From NCBI GenBank assembly GCA_963975425.1, contig CAXBGS010000001.1, positions 62,001-126,000 of the forward strand: 64,000 nucleotides of DNA. Direction: 5' to 3'. Below the pieces are notes generated by a model. The model ran no database searches and had not been told where the DNA came from. It saw only the letters and a list, made by a program, of their open reading frames with translations. This document shows, piece by piece, positions 51,170-59,498 of the stretch. How positions within the stretch are numbered: the first letter of the stretch is position 1; the number at the start of each line of letters is the position of its first letter. Source of the stretch: CAXBGS01 sp963975425 (GTDB lineage: Bacteria; Planctomycetota; Planctomycetia; Pirellulales; Pirellulaceae). A program made the position numbers and the translations under genes.

Positions 51170-52825
51170 ATGAAAGACCGTTTCGTCAATTACAAAAACT
51201 CGTTCTCGTTTGTCGGCTTGTCCGTGGCGACCCTTTTTTTCGCGGCATCGGTCACGCCGTCCCTGTTGCCACGCACTTATTTGGTCCAGGGCATCCTATC
51301 TGGATTTGCGATCGCAATCGGCTATGGCGTGGGCGTGACGCTTGTCGCGATCTACCAATTCTTTGAACTGCGTGAACCTGCGGGTTCCGTACAAGTCGTT
51401 GCCAAACGGTTGACCGTCGCCGTTGTTGCGATCCTGTTCGTCGGCTTCATTTGGCGAATGACTTTTTGGCAAAACTCGATCCGCGAGTTGATGGGAATGC
51501 CAGAGCTGGAAACGGCATACCCGTATCGCACGGCAATGATCGCGGTTTTGATCGGGGCAATGATGGTCGCGACCGTCCGCCTGTTGTTAAGCTTCTGGCG
51601 ATTCCTCACGTCAAAACTGATTCGGTTCGTACCGCGGCGGATCGCTTCGTTTGCCGGATTTATCACCGTGGTCGTTGCCGTTGCGTTTCTTTCGAATGAT
51701 CTGATCGCGAAAAATTTGGTGACCGCCGCAGACGCGTTTTTCGCCAACCTTGACGAACTGATCGATGAGGAAGTTCAGCAGCCAGAGCAAAGCGAACTGA
51801 CAGGCAGTCCCGATTCATTGGTAACGTGGGAAACGATTGGCCGGCAAGGAAAGTTCTTTTTAGCCAAGGGGCCCACGGACGCAGACATATCGCAACTGAC
51901 CGGCGAGGAATCCGAACGTCCGATTCGCGTCTATGTCGGCATGCGTTCACGTCCGACCGAACGAGAACGCGCTCGTCTGGCATTGCAGGAACTGAAACGG
52001 GTCGGAGGATTCGAGAAATCGATCCTGATTGTTTCCACGCCCACCGGAACCGGATGGCTGGACCCATCGGCCGTCGACACAATCGAATATTTGCATCGGG
52101 GCGATACGGCGATTGTTAGTACGCAGTATTCTTACTTGCCCAGTTGGATCACAATCCTGGTTGATCCCGATCGATCGGTTCGATCGGCAAGTGCGTTATT
52201 TGACGAAGTCTATTCCTATTGGAAAACCTTGCCAAAGGATGCTCGGCCAAAGCTCTATTTGCAAGGGTTGAGCCTTGGATCGTTGGGATCGGAATTATCA
52301 GCAGACCTGTTCACCGTGTTCGAAGATCCGATCGCCGGTGCCGTGTGGAGCGGTCCACCCTTTCCGAGTCGAAACTGGAAATCCTTTGTACGCAATCGCA
52401 ACGAAACAAGCACCGCGTGGTTGCCCACGTTTCGCGACGGAAGACTGCTGAGATTTACGTCGCAGACGAACGCACTGCGATCCGATCAACCGTGGGGCCC
52501 GATCCGGAACGTCTACATCCAATATGCCAGCGATCCGATGGTATGGTTTTCACCGGAACTGGCGTGGAGCCAACCGGACTGGCTGGGCGATCCACGAGGC
52601 CCCGACGTCTCGCCACACTTGCGATGGTATCCGATCATCACATTTTTGCAGATTGCGTTTGACCTGCCGATGGCCACCACCGTCCCGATCGGATACGGCC
52701 ACAATTATTCCCCGTCCAGCTACATCGACGCATGGATCGCAGTCACCCAGCCAGAACACTGGTCGGCGCAGAACATCGAGGCACTGAAATCCAAATTTCG
52801 CGAATCTGAGACGCCGAAACCTTAG
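51170..52825 (+). CDS. Membrane alpha/beta-hydrolase (Abhydrolase_9 type)
   Basis: A 551-residue protein. Five to six hydrophobic segments fill residues about 10-185, matching the N-terminal membrane domain that precedes this hydrolase family. The catalytic half (about 215-545) has the nucleophile elbow GLSLGSLG near 366, and GYGHNYSPSSY near 510 probably contributes the His. Relatives are uncharacterised membrane-anchored hydrolases found mainly in actinobacteria and planctomycetes. Substrate unknown. It stands alone between a terminator and the ergothioneine genes. Confidence 0.83.
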   Translation: MKDRFVNYKNSFSFVGLSVATLFFAASVTPSLLPRTYLVQGILSGFAIAIGYGVGVTLVAIYQFFELREPAGSVQVVAKRLTVAVVAILFVGFIWRMTFWQNSIRELMGMPELETAYPYRTAMIAVLIGAMMVATVRLLLSFWRFLTSKLIRFVPRRIASFAGFITVVVAVAFLSNDLIAKNLVTAADAFFANLDELIDEEVQQPEQSELTGSPDSLVTWETIGRQGKFFLAKGPTDADISQLTGEESERPIRVYVGMRSRPTERERARLALQELKRVGGFEKSILIVSTPTGTGWLDPSAVDTIEYLHRGDTAIVSTQYSYLPSWITILVDPDRSVRSASALFDEVYSYWKTLPKDARPKLYLQGLSLGSLGSELSADLFTVFEDPIAGAVWSGPPFPSRNWKSFVRNRNETSTAWLPTFRDGRLLRFTSQTNALRSDQPWGPIRNVYIQYASDPMVWFSPELAWSQPDWLGDPRGPDVSPHLRWYPIITFLQIAFDLPMATTVPIGYGHNYSPSSYIDAWIAVTQPEHWSAQNIEALKSKFRESETPKP

Positions 52826-53063
52826 CAACCGGCCAATACGCGTCCGGGCTTTTCTAAAGAGCCAAGATTCGCACGTAACAACGGAACGTCGTTTGCATCG
52901 AATGTTGCATCAGGGACACCTCCACATTCGAGTCAGGTTGCCGACGGGTTTCGCTGCGGGCGTCAGCGGTAATTGACGATTGCTCTACAATACGACCGTT
53001 TCGCGCCTGCCGCTGTTTTGCGACCAATGCGACGCCAGCCACTCTATTCAACGGATAGAAATC

Positions 53064-54026
53064 GTGAGCCAAGCCACATCCGCCGATGCAGAATGCAAGT
53101 TTAGAAATGACGTTTTGGTCGGCCTTTCGCGCGAACGTAAATCGATTCCCAGCAAATATCTGTACGACCAACGTGGCTCACAACTCTTCGACGCCATTTG
53201 CGAACTCGATGAGTACTATTTGACGCGCACCGAATTGGCGATCATGCAGGAACATGCAGAATCGATTGCCGATCAAATTGGCGAACAGGTCATGCTGGTT
53301 GAGTATGGCAGCGGAAGCAGTTTGAAAACGAGATGTCTGTTAGATAGCCTTAAACAGCCGGCCGCCTATGTCCCGGTTGATATCTCTGAAGAACACCTAC
53401 TGCAAACTGCTGAATCGCTGCAGATTGCTTATCCAGAAATGGACGTTCTACCGGTTGTCGCGGACTTCACAGAACCGCTGCGACTTCCGTATTGCGACCG
53501 CGACTATTCCCACGTCGCCGTTTATTTCCCTGGTTCCACCATCGGCAACTTTACTGACGAACAAGCAGGTCAACTGCTGCAAACGATGTCACGGTCGCTT
53601 GGACCGCAAGGTGGATTATTGATCGGCATTGATCTGCAGAAAAACAACGATGTCATTCAGCGTGCGTATGATGACGAACAAGGCATTACCTCGGAATTCA
53701 GCCTGAACCTATTGCGGCGAATCAACGACGAACTTGGCGGCAACTTTGACCTGGACCAGTTCTATCACCGGGCGATCTACAATGATGACGATCATCGGGT
53801 CGAGATCTCGTTGGTCAGCCGCTGCAAGCAATGCGTCACGGTCGACGGAAAGCATCATTGGTTTAAAGCGGGCGAATCAATTCATACCGAATATTCTCAC
53901 AAATACACGGTGCACGGTTTTGCCGCGTTCTGTCAGCCCTATGGCTTTGAATTGCACCGACACTGGACCGACGACGATCAAAAGTTTGCCGTCTTACATC
54001 TCGTGCTCAGTGACAATCTTGCATAA
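53064..54026 (+). CDS. egtD: L-histidine N-alpha-methyltransferase EgtD
   Basis: A 320-residue SAM-dependent methyltransferase that trimethylates histidine to hercynine, the first step of ergothioneine synthesis. Motifs: SIPSKYLYDQRGSQLFDAI, LDEYYLTRTE, VEYGSGSSLKT (SAM loop), YVPVDISEEHL, YFPGSTIGNF and GIDLQKN, all typical of EgtD. GTG at 53064 gives the normal family length; a TTG at 52980 would add 28 residues. egtB follows 141 bp downstream on the same strand. Confidence 0.93.
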   Translation: MSQATSADAECKFRNDVLVGLSRERKSIPSKYLYDQRGSQLFDAICELDEYYLTRTELAIMQEHAESIADQIGEQVMLVEYGSGSSLKTRCLLDSLKQPAAYVPVDISEEHLLQTAESLQIAYPEMDVLPVVADFTEPLRLPYCDRDYSHVAVYFPGSTIGNFTDEQAGQLLQTMSRSLGPQGGLLIGIDLQKNNDVIQRAYDDEQGITSEFSLNLLRRINDELGGNFDLDQFYHRAIYNDDDHRVEISLVSRCKQCVTVDGKHHWFKAGESIHTEYSHKYTVHGFAAFCQPYGFELHRHWTDDDQKFAVLHLVLSDNLA

Positions 54027-54167
54027 CAGACGGGCTTTCGCACGCTGACCACTCGGGCCCGGATGATCGATCGCATTGCGGCGACGGACGCGTGAAACAC
54101 CACCGAATCTCGCCTGGTCGGTTCACATCGAATCACAGCAATACTTTTCGAGATGAGTGCTTAAAAA

Positions 54168-55457
54168 TTGAATGACATTCGCGATCAATATCAATCCATT
54201 CGTGATTTCTCTGCGAAAATCGCCGCTCCGCTAACTGCAGAAGACTGTTGTATTCAGTCGATGGACGACGTCAGCCCGACTCGCTGGCACCTAGCCCACA
54301 CGACATGGTTTTTCGAAACTTTCGTGCTGAAAGAGCAGCCAGGCTACCAAGTCTTTGATGAAAGGTTCAATTACTTATTCAACTCTTACTACAACACGAT
54401 CGGCGAACAGTACCCACGGTCAAAGCGTGGATTGATCTCACGACCTGGCCTGCAACAAGTTCACGACTATCGCCGGCACGTCGACGAGGCCTTGCTTGGC
54501 CAATGTCAGGATCCGGCATTCGCAAGCCAATATGCGTCGCTGATACGTATCGGACTCAACCACGAACAACAGCACCAAGAGTTGATGCTGACCGACATCA
54601 AGCATGTCTTATCCTGCAATCCGACTTGGCCCGCCTATACCCAAACGAATTTTGCCCAGAGCGATGCGAACGAACCGAAACAAGATGCTTGGATACCGAT
54701 TCAGCCGGGCACCTATCAAATCGGATTCGGAAGTGACGCTTTCGCGTTTGACAATGAATTCCCAAGACACACCGTGTTTCTTCACGACTGCGTGGTGTCG
54801 AACCAACTCGTTTCGTGCGGCGATTATCTCGAGTTCATGCAAGACGACGGCTATCAGCGGCCGGAACTTTGGTTGTCCGCCGGCTGGAATGCGGTCAACG
54901 AACACGGCTGGTCGTCACCACTTTACTGGCAACGGATTGATGACGACTGGATGACATTCACGCTAAGCGGACTGACAAGAATCGATCCAACGCAACCTGT
55001 CGTTCACATCAGTATGTTCGAAGCAGATGCGTTTGCGAGATGGAAAGGTAAGCGACTGCCGACTGAGGCCGAATGGGAAATCGCGTGCATGCATGCGATC
55101 AATGAGGGAAGAACGACGAAACACTCCTTTGCCGATGATCTGCTTCCACAGGATTTGTCCATACATCCAACGTCTTGCGACAGCCGTCGCATCGAAGCGG
55201 ACGAAATTCAGTGTGATCAGCCGGCGGGCTTAATGGGTTCGGTTTGGCAATGGACTTCTAGCAGCTATGCCGCCTATCCCGGGTACAAAATCCCGACCGG
55301 CGCGGTGGGTGAATACAACGGCAAGTTCATGTGCAACCAATACGTGCTGCGTGGCGGAAGTGTGGCAACGAGTCGAAATCATATTCGCCCCACCTATCGG
55401 AATTTCTTTCCCGCCGATGCGCGCTGGCAATTCAGTGGCGTTCGATTGGCAGATTAA
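54168..55457 (+). CDS. egtB: Hercynine sulfoxide-forming enzyme EgtB
   Basis: A 429-residue non-haem iron enzyme joining hercynine to a thiol (gamma-Glu-Cys or Cys) by oxidative C-S bond formation. The N-terminal DinB-like domain has H41LAH44 (PTRWHLAHTTWFFE) and H132-H136 (NHEQQHQE), matching the three iron His ligands. The C-terminal FGE-sulfatase-like domain contains WQWTSSSY, LRGGSVAT and the final WQFSGVRLA. The start appears to be TTG at 54168, since the conserved N-terminus begins there and the nearby ATG is out of frame. No egtA, egtC or egtE is adjacent. Confidence 0.92.
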   Translation: MNDIRDQYQSIRDFSAKIAAPLTAEDCCIQSMDDVSPTRWHLAHTTWFFETFVLKEQPGYQVFDERFNYLFNSYYNTIGEQYPRSKRGLISRPGLQQVHDYRRHVDEALLGQCQDPAFASQYASLIRIGLNHEQQHQELMLTDIKHVLSCNPTWPAYTQTNFAQSDANEPKQDAWIPIQPGTYQIGFGSDAFAFDNEFPRHTVFLHDCVVSNQLVSCGDYLEFMQDDGYQRPELWLSAGWNAVNEHGWSSPLYWQRIDDDWMTFTLSGLTRIDPTQPVVHISMFEADAFARWKGKRLPTEAEWEIACMHAINEGRTTKHSFADDLLPQDLSIHPTSCDSRRIEADEIQCDQPAGLMGSVWQWTSSSYAAYPGYKIPTGAVGEYNGKFMCNQYVLRGGSVATSRNHIRPTYRNFFPADARWQFSGVRLAD

Positions 55458-55503
55458 ATTGTGGTGCGCAACCCGTCCGGGTGGTTGGTTTACGAGCCTG
55501 TTG

Positions 55504-55545
55504 GATGAAATTTGATCATGTCGTTTTCATGAAAACGCTTTCATC
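55504..55545. promoter_or_regulatory. Nested palindromes after egtB
   Basis: A perfect 16-bp palindrome CGTTTTCATGAAAACG at 55522-55537 lies inside a wider inverted repeat GATGAAA/TTTCATC (55504-55510 and 55539-55545). It could be an operator for the kinase gene at 55690 or a structured 3' end for egtB. Confidence 0.5.
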
Positions 55546-55689
55546 TAAAGTTTAGGCTCGTCGCGGTGTTCACCATTGTTCACGCTACAGGTGCATTGGG
55601 TAGAATATCCTGCTCCCGTTTTTCGGTCGAACGAACGTACTGGTTAGATTGCGTTGCCAGTGCGTGGCAGTATTTGGTACCCGAATCCC

Positions 55690-56388
55690 ATGACACAGCC
55701 AGTCGACACCCGCCAGGTTTCATACCAACTGATCTTTCGTGCTTTGCATGATTTGCAAGCGCCCGCGCGCCATGCAAAGTCATTCTTGTCGATCTTTCGC
55801 GAATCGATCGACGAATCAAAGTTGTCACCTGAATCCATCGAGATGCTTAACGCCGCGACGAAGGCGACCGATGAGATGCGAGATCGATTCGTTTCAATCC
55901 GATCGGTGCTGTCGGTTCCGCTAGTGGTCGAAACGGTTTCGACGATTGACTTGGCTGAAGGCATCACGATGGCGTGGGATCAGGTCGTCGCACAACATGA
56001 CGGCGACTTTTCGCGACCCGAGATCACTGGCTCAGCAACCATTGATTCCGACGACGTTTTAGTCGTTAACTTACTCGCCTCGTTGCTGGACAATTCCATC
56101 CGGTTTAGAAAGCCCGATGTGCCACTGCAGATCGAGTGTCGGATTGTCGAAAACGCCGACACCGTGACTGTCGAAATCGAGGACAACGGTCTAGGAATTG
56201 ACTCCGATCGAGTCGACTGGTTGATTGAACCGTTCAACCGCGGGCAACATCACGACGGTCTGGGATTAGGGCTGACGCGATGCATGTGCATCTCGAAAAC
56301 TATCGGCTGTCACTTCACGATGCAATCCGACGGCGAGAGCGGAACAACGGTATTGCTGACCTTTCCCAAGCAGATTCAGGAAGGCTGA
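55690..56388 (+). CDS. Sensor-less histidine kinase
   Basis: A 232-residue cytoplasmic kinase core without input domain or membrane segment. The phospho-acceptor region is ALHDLQAPARHAKSFLSIF near residue 20, the H-D-L-x-x-P type seen in phytochrome-like kinases. The HATPase follows with N box (ASLLDNSIRF), DNGLGI and GLGLGLTRCMCI. ATG at 55690 is preferred over one at 55654. An external sensor must supply input. It converges with a FixJ-like regulator and lies near an Rcp1-like receiver. Confidence 0.87.
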   Translation: MTQPVDTRQVSYQLIFRALHDLQAPARHAKSFLSIFRESIDESKLSPESIEMLNAATKATDEMRDRFVSIRSVLSVPLVVETVSTIDLAEGITMAWDQVVAQHDGDFSRPEITGSATIDSDDVLVVNLLASLLDNSIRFRKPDVPLQIECRIVENADTVTVEIEDNGLGIDSDRVDWLIEPFNRGQHHDGLGLGLTRCMCISKTIGCHFTMQSDGESGTTVLLTFPKQIQEG

Positions 56389-56485
56389 CGCCCAGGCAAT
56401 TTGTTGACTCGCCGCAAAAACACGCGGCCCACGACTGCTCTGGATTGCCAGAGAGCGAACATCAGCCATTAGCAGTCGCGGCGCT

Positions 56486-56575
56486 GGCATCGCACGAATT
56501 GGTATCGCACAACATGGTATCGCACAACATGGTATCGCACAACATGGTATCGCACGACATGGTATCGCACGACTC
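56486..56575. repeat. Six tandem 15-bp repeats between convergent genes
   Basis: Unit GGTATCGCACAACAT: three exact copies (56501-56545), one with a single change (56546-56560), and diverged copies at either end (56486-56500 and 56561-56575). It sits between the kinase stop and the FixJ-like stop. The + strand is open here in a frame overlapping the kinase end (reading MVSHN repeats), but no start or product is supported. Confidence 0.9.
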
Positions 56576-56597
56576 GATATTGCGACCGAATATCGAA

Positions 56598-57263
56598 CTA
56601 GGCGGTTGAACCTGTAGCCAGACTTGCGTACTCGGGATCAATGCTAATCAAGAGCTTCAGCAAATCGACTTCATTGTTGACGTCAAGCTTGCGAAAGATG
56701 TTGCAGCGATGTTTCGAAGCGGTCTGCACCGAGATGCCACTGGCGCCAGCGATCTCTTTTAGCGAGTTGCCTTGGGCGAGCTGCCGCATCACTTCCACTT
56801 CACGCTGTGTCAACGCATCGAGTTGCGCCATCGCAACGCCGCGTTGACTTTCTTTTTCGCGGTGCTGCTCGTTTGCCTCGAGTGCACGTTGAATGCTGGT
56901 TAGCAAATCGTGCGGCTCGAAACCTTTTTCCAAGAAATCGAACACGCCCTTTTTGAATGCCGTGCGGCAGGTGCCCGTATCCGCGTGTCCGGTGACGACG
57001 ATGATTGGCATCGTCACACCTAACGCCAACATTCGTGTCTGAACATCCAGGCCACTCATTTGTGGCATCAAGAGGTCAACGACGACACAGCCGGCTGATT
57101 TTGGATCAACCTGTTTCAGAAAATCATCAGGTGAATCAAACGTCTGCACCTCAAGATTGACGGACTCGCATAGCCTGCGAATCAATAGCAACTCTTGGGG
57201 GTGATCGTCGATCACATAGACGATTGACTGCGGCATATTTTGGGGATCGACTCGGGATTCCAT
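56598..57263 (-). CDS. FixJ/NarL-type response regulator
   Basis: A 221-residue regulator. Receiver with DD at 19-20, Asp63 (CVVVDLLMPQ), Thr in VVTGHAD and Lys in FLEKGF, and a LuxR-type helix-turn-helix at about 150-210 (LTQREVEVMRQLAQGNSLKEIA, VQTASKHRCNIFRKL). An acid replaces little of the FixJ consensus. The start at 57263 could alternatively be Met10 at 57236. Its kinase is probably the convergent one at 55690, though not proven. Confidence 0.9.
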   Translation of the reverse strand: MESRVDPQNMPQSIVYVIDDHPQELLLIRRLCESVNLEVQTFDSPDDFLKQVDPKSAGCVVVDLLMPQMSGLDVQTRMLALGVTMPIIVVTGHADTGTCRTAFKKGVFDFLEKGFEPHDLLTSIQRALEANEQHREKESQRGVAMAQLDALTQREVEVMRQLAQGNSLKEIAGASGISVQTASKHRCNIFRKLDVNNEVDLLKLLISIDPEYASLATGSTA

Positions 57264-57775
57264 CCGACTACTACTCTTCTCGAGAAATATAAGGGAGGCA
57301 TTTTCGCCTAGGTCTCATTTTACGCACTATCGACGCACAACGAGCGGCCATACGGGGCATCTGTCTCGATTACACACAAAAAAATCGAGTCGCTAAATAA
57401 AAATAGCCTCGAAACTTAGGTATGCACGCCCCGCAAGCACCTCACGACTTACCCGCTGACATCATTCAAGAAGCAACTGAAACCGGTAGAACGCGAAAAA
57501 TACAGACTTGAAGCCCTCGCGCCGACAGCACGCTGGATGTACATAATAACACACGTTCATGAATCGCGCGAACGGTCCCCGCTCGGCCTCGAAAGCGGAG
57601 ACCGGCGAATCGCTTCAGACTGAAGCCGATCCGCTCAGCACGAAGACACAGCGGTCGCGGTCCATGCAATTCACTAAAACCATAAATTCACCGGTGCACG
57701 GCCGAGTTTCGGCACCGCGAGGACCCGCGATGTTCGATTTGCCTTTGCGATTCCCCCGGCTGAACGGATAGCTGC
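57264..57775. other. Divergent intergenic region
   Basis: 512 bp between two response-regulator genes. It is A/T-rich around 57370-57420 and has an inverted repeat CTCGATT/AATCGAG (57365-57371 and 57383-57389). A 70-codon frame at 57559-57771 ends just before the next gene but has no ribosome site and an Arg/Ser/Pro-rich, unstructured translation, so it is not called. Confidence 0.55.
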
Positions 57776-58177
57776 ATGACACTGAATCTATTACTGATCG
57801 ACGACAACGAAATTGATGCCGAGTTCACCCGTCGGACGATCGCAAAACATGCAACCGACATACGACTCGATCACGTCCACGACGGCGTTGACGGTCTGCG
57901 ATATTTGCGTGCCGAAAAAGAATTCGGTGACCGACCGCCAGTAGATCTGGTGCTGTTGGATTTGCACATGCCTCGGATGGATGGCCAAACCTTTCTTAGC
58001 GAACTGCGCAGCGATCGATCACTCTCGCAGACCGTGGTCGTGGTCTTGTTGGCTTCGGAGGATATGCGTGATGCGACAAAACGTTTCGGGGTAAAGATTG
58101 ACGCCTACCTTGTCAAACCCATCGAGAGCCAGAATTTGAAAGCGGTGTTGCACAGCCTTGGCATGAGTCAAGATTAA
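57776..58177 (+). CDS. Rcp1-like single-domain response regulator
   Basis: A 133-residue receiver with DDNEIDAEFTRRTI at the acidic pocket, Asp62 (LVLLDLHMPRMDG) and Lys in YLVKPIES. The D-N-E/P-x-D pattern and the internal LRYLRAEKEF segment are features of the Rcp1 group, receivers that pair with phytochrome-type kinases. The H-D-L-x-x-P kinase at 55690 fits as partner, but no photosensor is visible. It converges with the channel gene, leaving 5 bp. Confidence 0.88.
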   Translation: MTLNLLLIDDNEIDAEFTRRTIAKHATDIRLDHVHDGVDGLRYLRAEKEFGDRPPVDLVLLDLHMPRMDGQTFLSELRSDRSLSQTVVVVLLASEDMRDATKRFGVKIDAYLVKPIESQNLKAVLHSLGMSQD

Positions 58178-58182
58178 CACCG

Positions 58183-59169
58183 CTATTGTTGTGGATGCTC
58201 TTGCTTTTCACGCTCGATGACATGATCCAGATGACGCTTTGCAACGGTTCGCGTCAGATCGGTCGCCATATCACCAAGCTGCTTGACCTCGTCAAGGACG
58301 ACATCGTGTTCCGCGTCGGCGTGCGGTGTCGCGATTGGCGGAACGGGCTTTCCGACGCGTGATTCTTCCGTTTCAGCGTTGGGACGAATATCGGTCGCGA
58401 GCATCCGATAGCGTTGCTCTGGCAACGAACTGTCTTCGACATCTGCCATCGCTAGTTGTGCAATTCGCATGGCACCAATCGCTGCCGGCATAACGACGTT
58501 GGTGGCGCCACTTCGCATTAACTTGCGTTCGGTACAGGGTGATTCGGCCCGCGCGATGATTCGAATCGATTCGTTTAGATCACGGGCGGTCAATGTAATG
58601 AACACGTTGGTCGCGTCATCTGGCAACACCGTCGCGAACGCTCTTGCGCGCAGCAAGCCGACTTGTTGAAGCGTATCGTCGCCGACCGCGTCACCGACCA
58701 TCGCGGGAAATCCATCGTCGATGGCAAGTTGAACCCGGTCCGGATTTCGATCCAACACGACGAGCGATTCACCTTGCAGCTGCAATTCCTCGGCCAGCAT
58801 CTGTCCGACGCGGCCGTAACCACAAATGATGGTGTGGTCGGACAGTTGATCAATTTCACGCGTTTGTACTCGGTTGCCCAACATTCGCTCAATTTCTCCC
58901 TCGGTCAGCATCTGCACGATACCGCCAATCACGTAAATCAATGACGAGCATCCGGCGAAGATGATCACGATTGTGAAAACCTTTAACCACGTCTCGTCGA
59001 TGGAATTCACTTCGCCATAGCCGACACCAAAAATGGTGATGGTCACCATGTAGATGGAATCGATCCAGTCCCATCCGGCCAAACGGTACCCCAGCGTGGC
59101 GATCAGGCAGGTCATCAGCATGAAGACCAAGCCTCGGCGGAGCGTCCGTTTCGATCCGGTTGAACTCAT
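58183..59169 (-). CDS. Two-TM potassium channel with RCK domain
   Basis: A 328-residue channel. TM1 (about 11-28), a pore helix and selectivity filter (MVTITIFGVGYGE, about 41-53), TM2 (about 62-88), then a cytoplasmic RCK_N Rossmann domain (HTIICGYGRVGQMLAEEL; VVLDRN) to about residue 235. The remaining 90 residues do not look like a full RCK_C and end in a charged tail. The GVGYGE filter is a good K+ filter variant. This is the MthK/Kch layout; gating by nucleotide or Ca2+ is inferred from family. Confidence 0.88.
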   Translation of the reverse strand: MSSTGSKRTLRRGLVFMLMTCLIATLGYRLAGWDWIDSIYMVTITIFGVGYGEVNSIDETWLKVFTIVIIFAGCSSLIYVIGGIVQMLTEGEIERMLGNRVQTREIDQLSDHTIICGYGRVGQMLAEELQLQGESLVVLDRNPDRVQLAIDDGFPAMVGDAVGDDTLQQVGLLRARAFATVLPDDATNVFITLTARDLNESIRIIARAESPCTERKLMRSGATNVVMPAAIGAMRIAQLAMADVEDSSLPEQRYRMLATDIRPNAETEESRVGKPVPPIATPHADAEHDVVLDEVKQLGDMATDLTRTVAKRHLDHVIEREKQEHPQQ

Positions 59170-59498
59170 CGCATCATTCCGCGTTGCGCAAAATTGGCTT
59201 GGCGCACGATTTCAGACTCTCATGCCTTGAACCGTAAACGCACATCGCTGATAGCCCCGGGCCGAGAGGACCAACACGAATGGTCCCGGCGAACTCTACG
59301 GTAAAGCCAAGAAACTGCGTCGTTTTTGCGTCCCATTCCCTCTCCAGAGAGACGCATTCGAGCCACTTAATCGGCACAATCGGCTTGGCCGGCCCTTGCT
59401 AGCAACCAACACGACTGCCCGCGCGCATCCAACCGTTCGTTGACGTGGCCCCCTGCTGCCCGAATTCGGGTGGCTGGCAGTGATGAGGTTCGGTACAA

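Noticed and set aside
56280..56609. 109-codon + ORF through the 15-bp repeats
   Set aside because: Starts within the kinase gene in another frame without a ribosome site; the repeat is reported instead.
57559..57771. 70-codon ORF just before the Rcp1-like receiver
   Set aside because: No ribosome site and an unstructured Arg/Ser/Pro-rich product; kept only as a remark in the intergenic entry.
59385..59400. TTGGCC...TTGCT resembling a -24/-12 promoter before the ABC exporter
   Set aside because: GG-GC spacing is 11, one short.
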